Positions 24,051 to 36,970 of a DNA stretch of 64,000 nucleotides are shown piece by piece. A model generated the notes under the pieces. It saw only the letters and a program-made list of their open reading frames with translations, was not told the DNA's origin and did not search any database. The stretch comes from Apostichopus japonicus. Taxonomy: Eukaryota; Echinodermata; Holothuroidea; Aspidochirotida; Stichopodidae. The translations under genes and the position numbers were made by a program. Positions within the stretch are counted from its first letter, which is position 1. Each line of letters starts with the position of its first letter. The DNA is taken from NCBI RefSeq assembly GCF_037975245.1, contig NC_092572.1:20090489-20154488 (forward strand), written 5' to 3'.

Positions 24051-24544
24051 CATAAAATGTTGTCAGTGTTGACACTAAAATCTATGCCATCAAGTCTTTG
24101 GCCTTGATGTGAAGGAACATTTAATCTGTTTTATCTCCCAAATGGAATGAGATTCTTCAAATCTGTTGTTCATGGCAAATTATATCACATAGATCAATGA
24201 TGGGGGTAGGGGGTTTGTGTCTTCATACCAGATAGTCACAAAATTAATATGAATTCTGTAAAAATAAATTAATAAAAAGATATTCCAAAACTTGTCACCA
24301 AAATACATACTTCCAAATCTGACACCTTTTACATTGTCTTTCATTCTTTAAAATGCTAATATTGTAAATTTGATTGTTATGGATATTTTTTGTCATTCAA
24401 AAGAGAAAATAGTGGCTAGTTGAAATTATGCATGTTACGACACAATGGATTGTATCTCCTTAGCAACGACGTGTCAACAATATAAAACCTATTGCACAAA
24501 TTAATTGTGTACGGTAATTCCATCTTGTACCACTGCTTGTATAT

Positions 24545-25000
24545 TTTTTGCCTACAGGTTCAAGCTGCATTTTGCATTAGGCTACAAACTGTGTATCACT
24601 GAACAAGTTATGTCATATTCACATATATCTACCATTACCATTGGATGCCAGTGCATTTTACATTGAGCTTAAAACTTTGCAGGCATTTTCACTTTAGGCT
24701 ACAAACTGTGTATCACTGACCAAGCCATGTCATATACACACAAGTACACAGTTATCATTGGATACCAGTGCATGTTGCTACAATACAAAGTTACAAACCT
24801 TGCAGCCCATTTTGCATTAGGCTACAAACCTTGCAGCCCATTTTGCATTAGGCTACAAACCTTGCAGCCCATTGGGCTCAGGTGCAAACTTTGTATCAAT
24901 GACAAAGCCATTTCATACTAACATACGTTATCTTTGGATACCAGTGCATTTTCCACTGTTCTGCAAATTATGTTTCATTGCCCCAGTGGGCCGAGGACTG
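24545..25000. repeat. Nested tandem repeats
   Basis: An outer unit of irregular length, roughly 120-190 bp (marked by GCTACAAACTGTGTATCA, ACAAGC/CAAGCCAT and GGATACCAGTGCAT), occurs about three times. Inside it is an inner unit of about 32 bp (GCATTAGGCTACAAACC then TTGCAGCCCATT) repeated about three times. MITE 2 sits 9 bp beyond. Confidence 0.75.
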
Positions 25001-25008
25001 GATACCTG

Positions 25009-25302
25009 CAGGTGCGTAGCCAGGAATTTGCCAAGGGAGGGGCGAAACTGTAGATTCGGCATTACAAACTATCTAAGCGTAGCGCCACCATGGTTGGCGC
25101 GAAGCGTACAAGAAAATTTTGGCTGAAAATGCCTCCCAGACTGCTGGAAATGGCACTTCCCAGGCCTTGAAAGTTGCATCTTAGCATTTTCTCTTTTGAA
25201 AATACTAGCGATATCATAAAAACATTAAAAAAAAAAATTAAAAATATGCTCAAGGGGGGGCGGCTGCCCCCATCGCCGCCCCCCCCCTTGGCTACGCGCC
25301 TG
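25009..25302. mobile_element. hAT-like MITE 2
   Basis: Starts CAGGTGCGTAGCCAGG and ends with the reverse complement of CAGGCGCGTAGCCAAG. The flanking 8-mers GATACCTG and GATACTCG agree at 6 of 8 positions. The interior matches 45495-45805 closely over its whole length (GCCACCATGGTTGG, AAAATTTTGGCTGAAAATGC). It is 294 bp and non-coding. Confidence 0.8.
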
Positions 25303-26788
25303 GATACTCGTCCATCAAAACCAACTAAACTACATACCATTGGGTGGTGTTCAATATCAAGTTACACACCCTTTTAGTGCAATATACCCCAAAAAAAGGC
25401 TGTGTTCCATACATTGAATGTACAGATCTGAAATTTTTGCCTAATTTCACTGTATCTGATGTGACTTTGGTGCACTAAGCTAAAAGTAAAATATGCCTTC
25501 AGATACCATGCCTTATGGAAGAGTGTTTGCAACTTCAATGCATAAAACTCAGCTTTAAAGAATGGTTCAATGATTATGTTATTGTGATAAAACAGAACAG
25601 AAAAAACACATTATAATGTACACATGTATTCAAGGTGGTTTGTATTAGTAAAATATGATGAAACTGGCAATCAGCAGACAAGTTTGTGATAAAAAGTGAC
25701 TCAGCATTATCAATTGAGAAAATTAACCTCCACCCAAACTAAAACACCTATCATTTATCACCCACTCTCCCCATCCCTCTGATTTCATGTCAAATCAAAA
25801 TATCCCCTCATCAACCCATTCTTACTCAAATCACAATCATAAGCTAAAAATGATCTATTCAGGTATAAATATCAGACAGTAAGGAGTACAAAGTGTACTC
25901 AATTGCTGCACATGCTTGGTTTTGTTTAAAAATCGTTTCTTGAAAAATTCCAAGAATATACGTGTATGTATATTTTAATTAAAATATTGTAATTAAAATA
26001 CTGTAATTAAAATAAATAAAAGTCATGAATACTCCCCTTTAACCAAAGGTAAATTTTATGCATTATCTCTAAGAATGTGTGTACTGTAATAGGCTTACTA
26101 GACACAATCCCAGCTATTCACTGAATTCTTACACAAAGTTCCAATGACCTCAACAGGTCTGCTATGCTTAGAGTAATCTTCATAAATTATCAAAAAAAAC
26201 CAGGCTACCAACCCATTATTAGCTGATAATTTCAACCTAATCAACAAAGCCCCCAATGAACAGAATTGCATGCTGCGTTCCCCTATACAGGACTTTGACA
26301 CTGTCGACCCCCCCCCCACCCCCCTCCCAACTAAGAATTTTTCATAGGTTGCTAAGGCTGTTTAAAATTTATTTCCTGGTGCTTCTGACCCTCAATACTC
26401 TTGGACCGAAAAAAAAAAAGGGTTAAAATAGACAATAAATACTTTAGGAAAAGAATGCTTTGACAGGAGCTGTAGAAATGAACATAAATAAAATAATTAA
26501 TTAACTTTGTTAGTATTTTGATCACCTTTAAAGCTCACATCTATTGACCCTGGAGTTTCCTATCGACATCTTCCTGCCCCTCTCATCCCACATTTGATTC
26601 TCAGAAATATCTGAAGTCTTCTTACCCATTTTCCAGTTTTTATTCCATATTTGCTCCCACTATCTGAACATTTGTCATCATTGAGGACACTTCATCACCT
26701 ACGCGGTGCTCCTTCAATTGTATGCAATTAAGTTTCGAAATGGGAAAGGACGGGAGGGGCAGCCAGTGCCGTTCCACAGTTAGTATTT
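25303..26788. other. Intergenic and 3' UTR of zinc-finger gene 3
   Basis: AT-rich. Includes short AATTAAAATA tandem units near 25975-26020, a poly-C run near 26310 and a candidate minus-strand poly(A) signal at 26373-26368. No coding exon is supported. Confidence 0.5.
26368..26373 (-). terminator. Candidate poly(A) signal for zinc-finger gene 3
   Basis: TTTATT on the plus strand (AATAAA on the minus strand), about 415 nt after the stop codon of the minus-strand gene. Confidence 0.35.
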
Positions 26789-29029
26789 TCACTGAAACGC
26801 ACCCATGTTCTGCGTGACATGCATCGGTTGGTAATCATTCATGTTAGCCAGCACCACGATCGATTCACATGCAGCGGCTGCTTCGTTCTCCACGACGCCG
26901 AACCCATTGATGGTGCCGTTTGGTATGAACGACGCCACCGGTGTCACAGGTCCTCCTGCGATCATATTGGTCACGGACGCCTGTGCCACAAGGCTCTCTA
27001 CCGGTTGACAGAACCTTCCGCCTATGTCATGCTGCGACACAGAGGAGACGTCTTCCAAACCAGGCACGATCGAAACCTGCATGGATGCCAGAATCTCGCT
27101 GGCGTTCGCTATCACTGAAGTGGTCGTCGCTTGCTGTTGGGCTTGCAGAGTCTGGTATATGGGTAAGTTGTGCAAGGGCTGTAGCTCTTGCAACTGGGAC
27201 GGTTGTTCCATAGGACTCGGCATGGAACGAGGCTGGACATCCGCGCCTGCCGATGGTGGTGGCAGACTCGGACCTCCAGAAACCTCTGCATTCTTCTGAT
27301 GTGACTTCATGTGGGCTTTCAGTGAATTGCTCCTTGGAAAAGGCTTCTGGCATTGCGGACAGACGTAGGGTTTGTGCCCCGTGTGGATCCGTACGTGGTG
27401 TACGAGGTTGGTGTACTGAGCAAAGGCTTTATCGCAGTGCTTGCACTTGAACGGTTTCACTCCCGTGTGGACACGTTCGTGGTCGTTCAAGTTACTCCGA
27501 CTCTTGAAGAACTTTTCGCAGTGACTACACTTGTACGGTCTTTCCTTCGTATGGACCCGTCTGTGGCGGGTGTACTGGTCGCGCTTCACAAAGGCCTTTT
27601 CACAGAATTCGCACTTGTAGGGCTTTTCGCCCGTATGGGTCCGTACGTGGTTGACCATCTGCAGCCGTTGACGGAAGGCTTTGTCACAGTGAGAGCACTT
27701 GTAGGGTTTCTCGCCCGTGTGTACTTTCACGTGTGACTTGAGATCGCTGCGCCTACAGAAGCCCTTCTTGCAGTGAGAACAGACGAACGGTTTGGTGTCC
27801 AAGTGAATACGCTGGTGTTCGACCATCGCCGTATGAGTCCAAAACATGGCTCCACATTTCTCACAGCAGAATGTCTTTTGACCTTTGACCAATTCCGGGT
27901 GGAAGTTCTGCGTGTGTATCTGAAGGCCACTTTGGTGTAAGAAGGTCTTATTGCATAGCTTGCATACGGGCGGCACACGCTTTTTCACCTCTTTGGGTTT
28001 TGCTGGCGGTCTCCGAACTCTCCGATGACTCTTGGCGTGAATATTCAAGAGCCGTCTCTCGGAGAACTCGGCTTGACACTGATGACATTTGAGTGGGCAG
28101 TTAGGGTGCACCTCTTTGATGTGAACACCCCTCTTCTGCTGACTGCGGAACCCTAATTCGCAGAACTCGCACTTGTATTTATCCGAACCTTCGGTCTTGT
28201 CACCATTCTGTTGACCCGTCCGTCGTGACCTCTTGGCGGGCAGGGTGCCGCCCTCCGTGAATAAATTAATGACGATGAGGTCACCGTTTTTGTAACTGTT
28301 GCCCTTTCCTTCGTTCTTGTCTCCCCTCCCCTCTTCATCTGACATTGCTCCTGCCATCTCGTCGTTCTCCACCAGATTATCCCTGCTATTTGACCTCAAC
28401 AAGATGGTTTTGTCGGGAGTCGTTCGCAGCTTTCTTTCGCTTTCTCGCGACTCGTTTTCCTTGTCCTGGTTCCCGCTATCCACCTCTCCACCCGTACGGT
28501 GTTCTACCCCGGGCGAGGTCTCTTTCTGACTGACGTCAGAGTTTGATCCAGCCTCTTCTTCACCCTTCTTTCTCTCCTTCCTGATGCTACCACCTTGTCT
28601 TGTCGATCTCACTTCTTGGGATTTGTTTCGGATCCGTAAGGAACGCCGATTGGAATCTTTCTCCACGAAGCCGTGTTCAAGTTCCAAGTGGATTTTTAGA
28701 AGGTAGCCCTGACCGAAAGCTTCGCCACAGATGCCACACATGTACGGATCTGTAGACGGCTCGAGAAACGAGTGCTTCTGCACGACGTAATGACCGTCAA
28801 CCGCATCTCCACAGACTTTACATGACTTGACCGGAGGCCCGAGAGAGCACGCTTCAGCCTCGCTGCTCCCTTTGCAGATTACGTGGATGAGGTGGGTCAC
28901 CACTTTGATTTCATTCTGCATTTTGTCTTTCTCCTTCTGGTTTGAACCTTTCTTTAGAATCTGGCTGATGACTTCCTCAGAGAAGTCATCTTTCCTCAGT
29001 AAAGGTTGACCCTGTTCTTGTGGCTCCAT
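26789..29029 (-). CDS. C2H2 zinc-finger protein 3, 746 aa, 11 fingers and Gln-rich tail
   Basis: Single coding exon from the ATG at 29029. The order is an acidic N-terminus, a partial motif CKVCGDAVDGHYVV (two Cys only), a lone finger starting DPYMCGICG, a charged spacer, then ten fingers with TGEKPYKC-type linkers, ending AHMKSH. A Pro/Gln-rich tail follows (for example QTLQAQQQATTT), of the kind seen in activation domains. The plan of one lone finger plus ten matches the two neighbouring genes, including HPELV after the fourth finger. It should be a nuclear DNA-binding regulator. A possible acceptor (CCACCTGCAG on the minus strand, about 29154) suggests a non-coding upstream exon. No named orthologue is recognised. 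Confidence 0.9.
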   Translation of the reverse strand: MEPQEQGQPLLRKDDFSEEVISQILKKGSNQKEKDKMQNEIKVVTHLIHVICKGSSEAEACSLGPPVKSCKVCGDAVDGHYVVQKHSFLEPSTDPYMCGICGEAFGQGYLLKIHLELEHGFVEKDSNRRSLRIRNKSQEVRSTRQGGSIRKERKKGEEEAGSNSDVSQKETSPGVEHRTGGEVDSGNQDKENESRESERKLRTTPDKTILLRSNSRDNLVENDEMAGAMSDEEGRGDKNEGKGNSYKNGDLIVINLFTEGGTLPAKRSRRTGQQNGDKTEGSDKYKCEFCELGFRSQQKRGVHIKEVHPNCPLKCHQCQAEFSERRLLNIHAKSHRRVRRPPAKPKEVKKRVPPVCKLCNKTFLHQSGLQIHTQNFHPELVKGQKTFCCEKCGAMFWTHTAMVEHQRIHLDTKPFVCSHCKKGFCRRSDLKSHVKVHTGEKPYKCSHCDKAFRQRLQMVNHVRTHTGEKPYKCEFCEKAFVKRDQYTRHRRVHTKERPYKCSHCEKFFKSRSNLNDHERVHTGVKPFKCKHCDKAFAQYTNLVHHVRIHTGHKPYVCPQCQKPFPRSNSLKAHMKSHQKNAEVSGGPSLPPPSAGADVQPRSMPSPMEQPSQLQELQPLHNLPIYQTLQAQQQATTTSVIANASEILASMQVSIVPGLEDVSSVSQHDIGGRFCQPVESLVAQASVTNMIAGGPVTPVASFIPNGTINGFGVVENEAAAACESIVVLANMNDYQPMHVTQNMGAFQ

Positions 29030-32000
29030 TCTGATATTCCACTTGAACTGCGACTACTGAATGTAACGTTTATCCGGGCTGGGCTGAGGAAAGAACCTTC
29101 TATGGCGACACGGAAGCATCCATCAACATCAGGCGATCAGACCTCATATCTGCAGGTGGAGGCTCGGATCTATCAGCAGACTAAGAAAAAGAACTTCAAA
29201 GACCCAAAGATTCTGTAAACAGAAAAGAAAAATGGTTTTATGGAAATCTTACTTGTAAACTACAGATCTATTACAATTAATTATTAAGACTTTTTTCTTC
29301 TTTTTCTTTTTTTCTTGGGGGAAGAGGGGGGGGGGAGATGGAGGGTTCACATTGTCTTGCTGTGGGCCAACACAAAGATTAAATTATTGCATGTGATATC
29401 ATCAACTGGGAATAGGTTGAGTAATTGTCTTGGAGAAAAAGCAATAATCTTCCAAAAGGCTTAGTTTAAAAATCAAATTCTTTTTTCCTGGAATTGTGAC
29501 ACATTTGGGATGTTTAACTGTCAAACATTCTCTGAATTTAGAACTTCATCACAACAAAATGCAACTATTCGAAGATGTATTATTTTCCTCTGAGAATTTA
29601 TATCAGTCAGTTAAATAAACCAGAAAGGCTTAGTGATTCCTGGCCCATAGGTAATATTGTTTAAGTAAGTGTTGATTCAAATTTACATGTTTTCATTGTG
29701 AAGTTAAGTGTGTTTATATTTAGGTTATAGAATTTTGAAGATTCTTGGGCATTGACTAACATTATTATGAACCAAGAATGACAGTATGAATCATCAAAGT
29801 TTTACCTCTGAGATATCATGTTTACAAGGCCTTCACAGTTTGACCTCTGATCTCCACCAAGTTTAATAGGGTTGTTTTATTCCCCACAGGTCTTGTTTAA
29901 TAATTTAATAACAGATCAAACGAATTGATGTCATGTTAACACGGTCATAAAAATCATCTTGAACTTGCATTCAAGTTTTGGGCATTACATGCCAGATGTA
30001 AGATCCTGCTTGATATCATATTTACAAGGTTTTTTCAGTTTGACATCTGGTGACCCCAAATGACCTTTGACTTCTAGCAAACACAATAAGGTTCTTGTAT
30101 TAAATACTTCAGATACTGTGTCATATGTATGCAGCTGCACTGATAGACATTGTAACTGTAGCTTTACTCTTAAAAGTCAATTGTAACCACTGGTTCAGTT
30201 GCAACTCTCTTATCCATACAGCCACTACAAAAAGCAACTTTAAATTTATACCATAGTTGTACTGTACAGTGCAAGCTAAGGAAACATCAATTTGTATTAA
30301 TTTAAGGCACTTTCTTTCTTTATTTTATTTTATTTATTTATTAATATAAATTATATCATAAAATTTAATGTGCAGTGGCAAGTTTTCCTTTCTTTGACCC
30401 TGCTTACTCAAGACAATTTACAAGTGTAAATCTACCTCTTTCTGGCAAAATCTGATCAACATATGTGTGAAGTAACATAGGCCCTAGATGAAGGTTAAAA
30501 TCTAAAACGCAGAGCAAAATCAATGAGCCACCATTTATGAACATTGGTTCTCTTACCACAGCAAAGTTACCCTGTATACCATGTTACTTTTATTTATCCA
30601 CATGGTGGAATCCTTTATTTAAATTAATGTGTTCCCCAGGCCAGCAAATTAGGCCACACAACCATATTGTGTGTACTACATGACCAACAGGCAGAGACAT
30701 TTACGCCTACAATCGAGGCATTTAAGTTTTCTGACATTGACGTGTTCAGGTGAATAGATATCCATGGGGTATAATGGTATACAGTAAATTGGCAACATAC
30801 GGGTTATAACGACAGCAGAAATCTCGCTGATTTTGCTCTGAATGTCACGCTGTGGTTTTAGTTCTATTCTTCAACTACATGGTTTTATCAATGTTTTGCT
30901 CAGTTTCTATCAGAAATAGAAAGAATTGTACTTGTAAATGTCAGACTGATGTCAAACTCCCTAACTTTGCACATGCATTGTAGTTAACTTTAAAATTACA
31001 GTAAAAAACAAATTTCTAGTAAATCGGCAACATAATTCATGAAAGCGTGTCAAAATACAAAAATGACGTTTACTTGTTTCACTGCTCAATGCAATTTTCG
31101 TGAAGGCTTTGTAGATTGAAACTGAGAAGATAAAGTGGTTATAATTTGATGGTATATACTGTATCTACCATACATATGTCAGAAAGAGTCCGGGAAGGAC
31201 TTGATGGGATCCTTGATGGGAACTTGATTGTCCCTCCTGATCCTTTTTTTTTTCTACTTAAGTAAACTAACCACACAACTTTGAAATGCTGGGCCACTGT
31301 GATACGTTGACGCCAAATTCACTTTACCCACTACACATCCGATCATCAGCCTCAGAATATTATGCTTCAACTGAGACTCTTTTAAATACTTACATGAACA
31401 AAAAGTTACAACCTCACAATGTTGGGTCATTCTCAAATTAGGGTCTTGGACTAAAAATAGATTTCAACAGGGCAATCGTGCATGCATACAGATCCTACAA
31501 TAGGTCTCCTAAGTCAGTAGCCTTTGTGGTCCTGTTTCATATAGTTAGCCTACTGCTACTTTGGGACCCTCTTAGCTATATTTATTAGCAAGTTTTCTTT
31601 TAATGGATAGCCCAAACATTATAGCGACAGACTGTTTAGTTATAGATATAACACTAACACTGCAGGCTAGGCCAAACGTTAGACCTACCTAAGCTGTAGG
31701 CCTTTAGAAGTTAGCCTTCGTTATTTCATTTAACATCCGTTAGGCTAGGCCTAGGCTATAGCTTAACAGATTTCGCAAACCTTATTTGAACTGCAGTTGA
31801 TCTAAGTTAACGTTCGGCAAGTGAAATCACTTCTAGGCCTACCTCAGAATAGGCTTAAAATGCATTGTTCATAATTTCCGAGTAAGAATCGTAGCTACAA
31901 GCACCAGGTCTGTTTCAACTTTCTAAGTTCAGGTTCTGATTGGCATTCTATGCGGCCCAACAGTACAGCACACATACCAAAAAGCTTAGGGATGTTAGTC

Positions 32001-33935
32001 CAGGTACGGTATACGGTAGATACTTTTCTTGCTAAGTTTGTCGGAGATATATTTTTCTGCAAGGATTTCATTTACATAGTACGCCCTCTTTAGTCAAGTG
32101 AACAACCTATTTTATCACTACTCCTTTAATGGTTAGGTTTTTGCATAGTAATGTTTAAGAGTACAAAGGTCAAGAAAACCGCATAAGCAGCTGTGCGTCA
32201 ATGCGGAAAGCCCGAAATGCGATACGTATTTCCATGTAGGGAAACTCCCGTACGACACAACATAGGGAGAGAAGAAATACTGCAATAAAATGTTGATGTT
32301 GGCGCATAGCCTACACAATAACGAAGCATTATAATTAAGTTTCATGTCCGTCAACTGTAACCTTCCACCACAACTGGCGCCCGAAAGTGTTTCACAAATA
32401 TACTTAATTAAACTAGGCTTCGGAAACCTTGAAATTCACTGAACTAGACAAAACTAAACTGCTTTCTCTGTCACGGTAGCACATGATACAAAGACTTCAA
32501 CTGAAATGCAAACCTCTCATTTTCATGAGCATTTTCGGTAAATTTCAAGGTTCAGATGCTCCTTCCGACCTTGATTCCTAAATAGTATTTGTTTTTTATG
32601 TTTGGGCTAATTCATGCAACCAAAGGCCCCGGGGTATTATGATATTTGGACTTTGGATGGCAGTTTTGGCTCTAACGGTATGAGTTTGAACAAATAGCTA
32701 AGGGAAAACTTCCCCATGCCCAACCTGATGTCCATGATAACCCAACCTTTACATCCTCCACTTTTGTTGAATTTTACACACGAGTTAGGTCTACCAGTAA
32801 CAAGATGTGAAAAGTGAACAAACGAACGGCCCGCACCCATTTAGCGTTGGGAGTAGCTATAGCTGCATCTAAAGCAACTTTCAACCTTGAATCTACTTTT
32901 GTCAGTAGATGTCGTCTATAGTCTGGTTTGATCTGGTCTGGTCCGGTTTGGCGGTCTGATCAGGTTTGCCATCTTATCAGATCTGGTTTATTCTAATCTG
33001 GTATAAGTGTGGGTGTTGGCAGCATGTATATATAAAGCTCCTTTGAATCCCTATATCTATGCAACGATTTTGGATAATATTCCCGGTTATGTTATTGAGC
33101 CTTCCCTTTCCATGAGTTTCCAGAGAAGATGGTGAGGCTGCCGTCAGTATGTGATAGCTGCACTATACCATTCATAGTGCTCGAGTCCATGGACCACTCA
33201 ATCCACCACATTCACAAATTGGCTGAAGACTTACTCTGGTAAAAGGCAACGCGGCAACCGTTTTTTGATTTAAGCTCGGGTTTTGCTGTACTATCGAACT
33301 TGTTTTGTCTTAAATGTTACTAAGAAACACGGTGTGGTGTATATCAAGGTATATCTTATTGTATGGGTTGTTCTCTGCACGGCCAAGTCTTAACCAGTCA
33401 TTTATAATATTCAATTCACTGAGATCGGTGCTTGGTTGCAAAACGCCTGCTTGGCTGTTATTTATTCATGGAGTTAGTAACCGTGTAATTAATACTGAAA
33501 CAAAAACAGCAGCATAAAAACATTTTTTTTTAAATTTTCTTTAGCAGTCATATGATCGTTCATTTCCGCATCAAACCTTCCCTTTGAAGTTATATAAAAT
33601 ACATCGGTCTACTTTATCTAATTATCCCAATTTTTGGTATACCGTAGTAGACAACATTATCAAAACAAGAAGGCAGTTTATTCCTTGCGTGTATCTTATA
33701 TAACTTTCTTTTTTACTATTGTGCACACTTTGGTGTGTGGGTATGACAAGTTACCAATGACCAGGGGTTAAGTTGTAAAGTCATGTGAGGAGGCATTAGC
33801 CTCATACAAGACTTTAAACCTTCAATTTTTTTAAACCTTCAACTTTTTCAATATTAAGAATTAGGGTATGTAGAAACAATTTTTGTGAAATCTATTTTTG
33901 TCGAAGAATATATCCAAGTCTAGCATATTAATGTA
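29030..33935. other. Gene-poor intergenic region
   Basis: AT-rich. It should hold the promoter of zinc-finger gene 3. I see short TCTGGT-rich repeats at about 32925-33005. A 37-codon frame from ATG 33129 after TTTCCAG is unsupported. No gene is called. Confidence 0.5.
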
Positions 33936-34156
33936 AGGTGCCGGTGCCTTCCAATTATAAGGTCCCCGGTTCTAGTCACTCCCAGATTAGTGTATGTCGT
34001 CCAGTTACAGAGTTGCTGACAATTGACAATTCATAATCATGGACGTTAAATATGAATGTAAGAGACTGACTTCGGGCGGCATGCGACTCTGATAAGCCAA
34101 TGAGGCTTCTTCGCGAGTTCCTGCTTACAGGAGGATCTAAAATACATATACATAGG
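33936..34156 (+). mobile_element. tRNA-derived SINE family 1, 5'-degraded copy
   Basis: About 220 bp closely match 60875-61088: CCTTCCAATTATAAGGTC, a B-box-like GGTTCTAGTCACTCC, GTATGTCGTCCAGTTACAGA, and the 3' part GAGGCTTCTTCGCGAGTTCC with an ATAC-rich tail. The A-box region has been lost. Confidence 0.8.
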
Positions 34157-35030
34157 CCTACATTAATGTAACCTGGGTAATTATTCACTTGATGTATATA
34201 TATCATGGTCAAATACAGTCACAATGGGTGTTGGTGGAAGGGGACCAGGGGGTGGACTGCATGTTGATTGGTTTTCCTGCCCAGGCTCTATCTTGGGCGA
34301 CTTTTCTTTCGACAAAAAAGAAAGACATTCTCATTAATTATGATTATAAGCCCAAAGTATTGGTTATATTATACGTGCATGTCAACGGTCTGGAAACTAT
34401 GGAGCGCCATATACCTAGAATAAAAGTCGCGAGAAGTTTTTCCGTGTTGGTATTACGGGATTGCGGGATTTCCTCAGACGTCGCAAAGTTTATAAACATG
34501 ATTTTTAGAGCTTTCCGATGGAGATTGATTAATAACATTATATGTTTTACACCAAATATTCTATATTTCAAGTTGAGCTCTTATCATTCTGAGCATCGAT
34601 TCTAAGGGGTGGAGTCTGGTACGCCGTGCCTGTGCCGTGGCGGCCTAAGACAATTTGTAGACTTCAGCTGGTATATTGATCTCAGTAACCGAAATACCAA
34701 AGTCTACATCGAAAGAAACAGACATTTCATATCTATATAATTATATGTGATGATACATAAAGCGATAAAATAACAATGATAGTTTATCTTCCACGTGTCT
34801 ATAGTATTGTCACCTAAAACCTTACGTACTTTATAATTACTAACGTCGCACCTGCGGTATCTAGTGTTCAGATGGTTGAGTTTTGGCAATGTGACCACCA
34901 ATTTCCTTATCACGTATACACTGTTGGTATATTGTTTACATTACGGGTCACAGATATAATCTATTTCCAGTAATCGTCATGTTATGGTGTATAGTTTGTA
35001 TACGTGTATCGGGAAATCACCGGCCCAGTG

Positions 35031-35370
<340 letters not shown>

Positions 35371-36249
35371 TATTTATGAATATAAGTCTAGAGTTCAAAA
35401 TCCAATATTTTAAATGTCGTAAAGCTTGCACAAGCGCTTGATATAAGCGTGAGTAATCTCATTTAAATTGTCTCAAGTATACAGTCGCTTGTTTGACTTA
35501 CGAGCGACGACTTCCTCAAGTATGGACTCTTGTCTAACCCAAATGTATGACTTTCTAAATGTTGTTTATATTAATTTTCTTATTTCGCCGAAGAGAATAA
35601 GTAGTATCGTACCGTGATTTCATAACATATCTCTGACATGCTCAGACCAGTATATAATATGAGCAATCTCCTCGTCTGATCTGTTTGCATATTTTTTTTA
35701 TATTCCAACTAAATTCTAGGCTTTCCTCTCTCCACCTCTCGCTCTCTCTCTCTCTTTATTGTATGTTTTTTTTTCTTTGGTGGGGGGGGGGGGCTCCTAT
35801 ATATTTTTTTATTTTCAAAATATTATTTCAGAAAATCCGCGTTGTCCTTTCCTACCTCAAATGCTGCTTTTTATCGAAACAGTCGCGGCTATAGCATATT
35901 TATTATTCAGTATATCACGAATCTTACATGCAGATATACTTACTCACTGCTAACTGGATATATAAGAACGGAAAGTGTTGTGAAGGTGTTGCAACATGTT
36001 AAGTGCCTGACTAAGATCGATAGGTTTCTTCAGATTGTATAGTAACTTGGAATTCCGGGAATAGAAGCAATGACGCGTCTTTATGACATGATGATTGCAA
36101 AATATTACAATACACTTGGCCGCTTTGTATAGTGGAGTGACGTACATAACATAAAAATATTTATTTTCTCAAAATAGCCAGTTGGGAAAGTTTCCAAATT
36201 GTATTATACCTCTCTAAACTGTCCTCAGTCCCAAATCATGCTTCACAGC

Positions 36250-36330
36250 ACTCGTTTCGACAGTATGAACAGTTCATAACTTTTATCTGATAGAAACAGG
36301 ATATTCATACTGCTGATACTGACAATACAA
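36250..36330. repeat. Small fold-back element, copy 2 (diverged)
   Basis: Contains CACTCGTTTCGACAGTATGA and, further on, CATACTGCTGATACTGACAA, resembling the arms and centre (ATCTGATAGA against CTATCAGAT) of the 10929-11019 element. Confidence 0.5.
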
Positions 36331-36339
36331 GCATTGGCG

Positions 36340-36970
36340 TCGCCGACGGGTGGCTTGGGGGGGGGGGACACATGTCCTTCCAAAACAATCGGGCCCCAGG
36401 TCCCCCCCCCCCCCAGATGCGAATTGTAGTGTTAAAAAAATACTCAAACAAATATTTTTTTACAAAGGACGAAACGTGTCATGTTCATCAGTAAAACTTC
36501 TTTCCACCGACCATCACAATAACCAGTTGTTTTCTCACTATAAAGGTCACAGAGGCCCCGTCGTGAACCGCTAGTGCTTAAACTTCGCTACTACCCTTCA
36601 TGAATTTAAATTTGAATTTCAACACTCTTTTTTAAAATCATTAACAAAGCAAAACGGTTAATTTTCATATTTTTTAAAACTATTTTAATCCGCCTCAATT
36701 AAAAACATAAATATCGGACAGACTAATCTCGAAAATTCTTGAACACAAAGTTACTTCAAGTTGCAATATATATGCACCAGATTGCATCTAAGGACCCCTT
36801 AATTAATCAAAAATTTCTCAAAAGGGGAGGGTGACACCCTCTCACCTTAGACTACTCCCCAGGACGGCATTCACAAATACAAATTGTGCCCCCTTATTAA
36901 GTGCTGTGCCCTCCTTGTGCCCCCAAGATCGAAATGTCTGGGGCCGCAACTGGACACAAGTGCTTTAAAG
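36340..36970. repeat. G/C-run-rich old repeat, includes weak repeat B copy
   Basis: A run of G then a run of C near 36357-36415, followed at about 36820-36950 by GACACCCTCTCACCTTAGAC and GTGCCCCCAAG, similar in order to 3380-3510. Ends unclear. Confidence 0.4.

Larger units (their letters stand above)
21685..24544. other. Intergenic and 3' UTR stretch with repeats
   Basis: Holds the probable 3' UTR of zinc-finger gene 2, repeat A copies (about 22250-22330 and 22490-22570), an AATAAA at 22731-22736 and repeat C copy 2. No coding exon is supported. Confidence 0.5.

Noticed and set aside
28770-28830. Nuclear receptor DNA-binding domain in zinc-finger protein 3
   Set aside because: Only the first two cysteines and the GHY-like residues are present.
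33976-34212. Similar minus-strand frames here and at 60914-61108
   Set aside because: Their likeness comes from the shared SINE family 1, not from a conserved protein.
34189-34605. 138-residue plus-strand frame
   Set aside because: No motif or splice context recognised; could be a decayed exon or chance. Not called as a gene.
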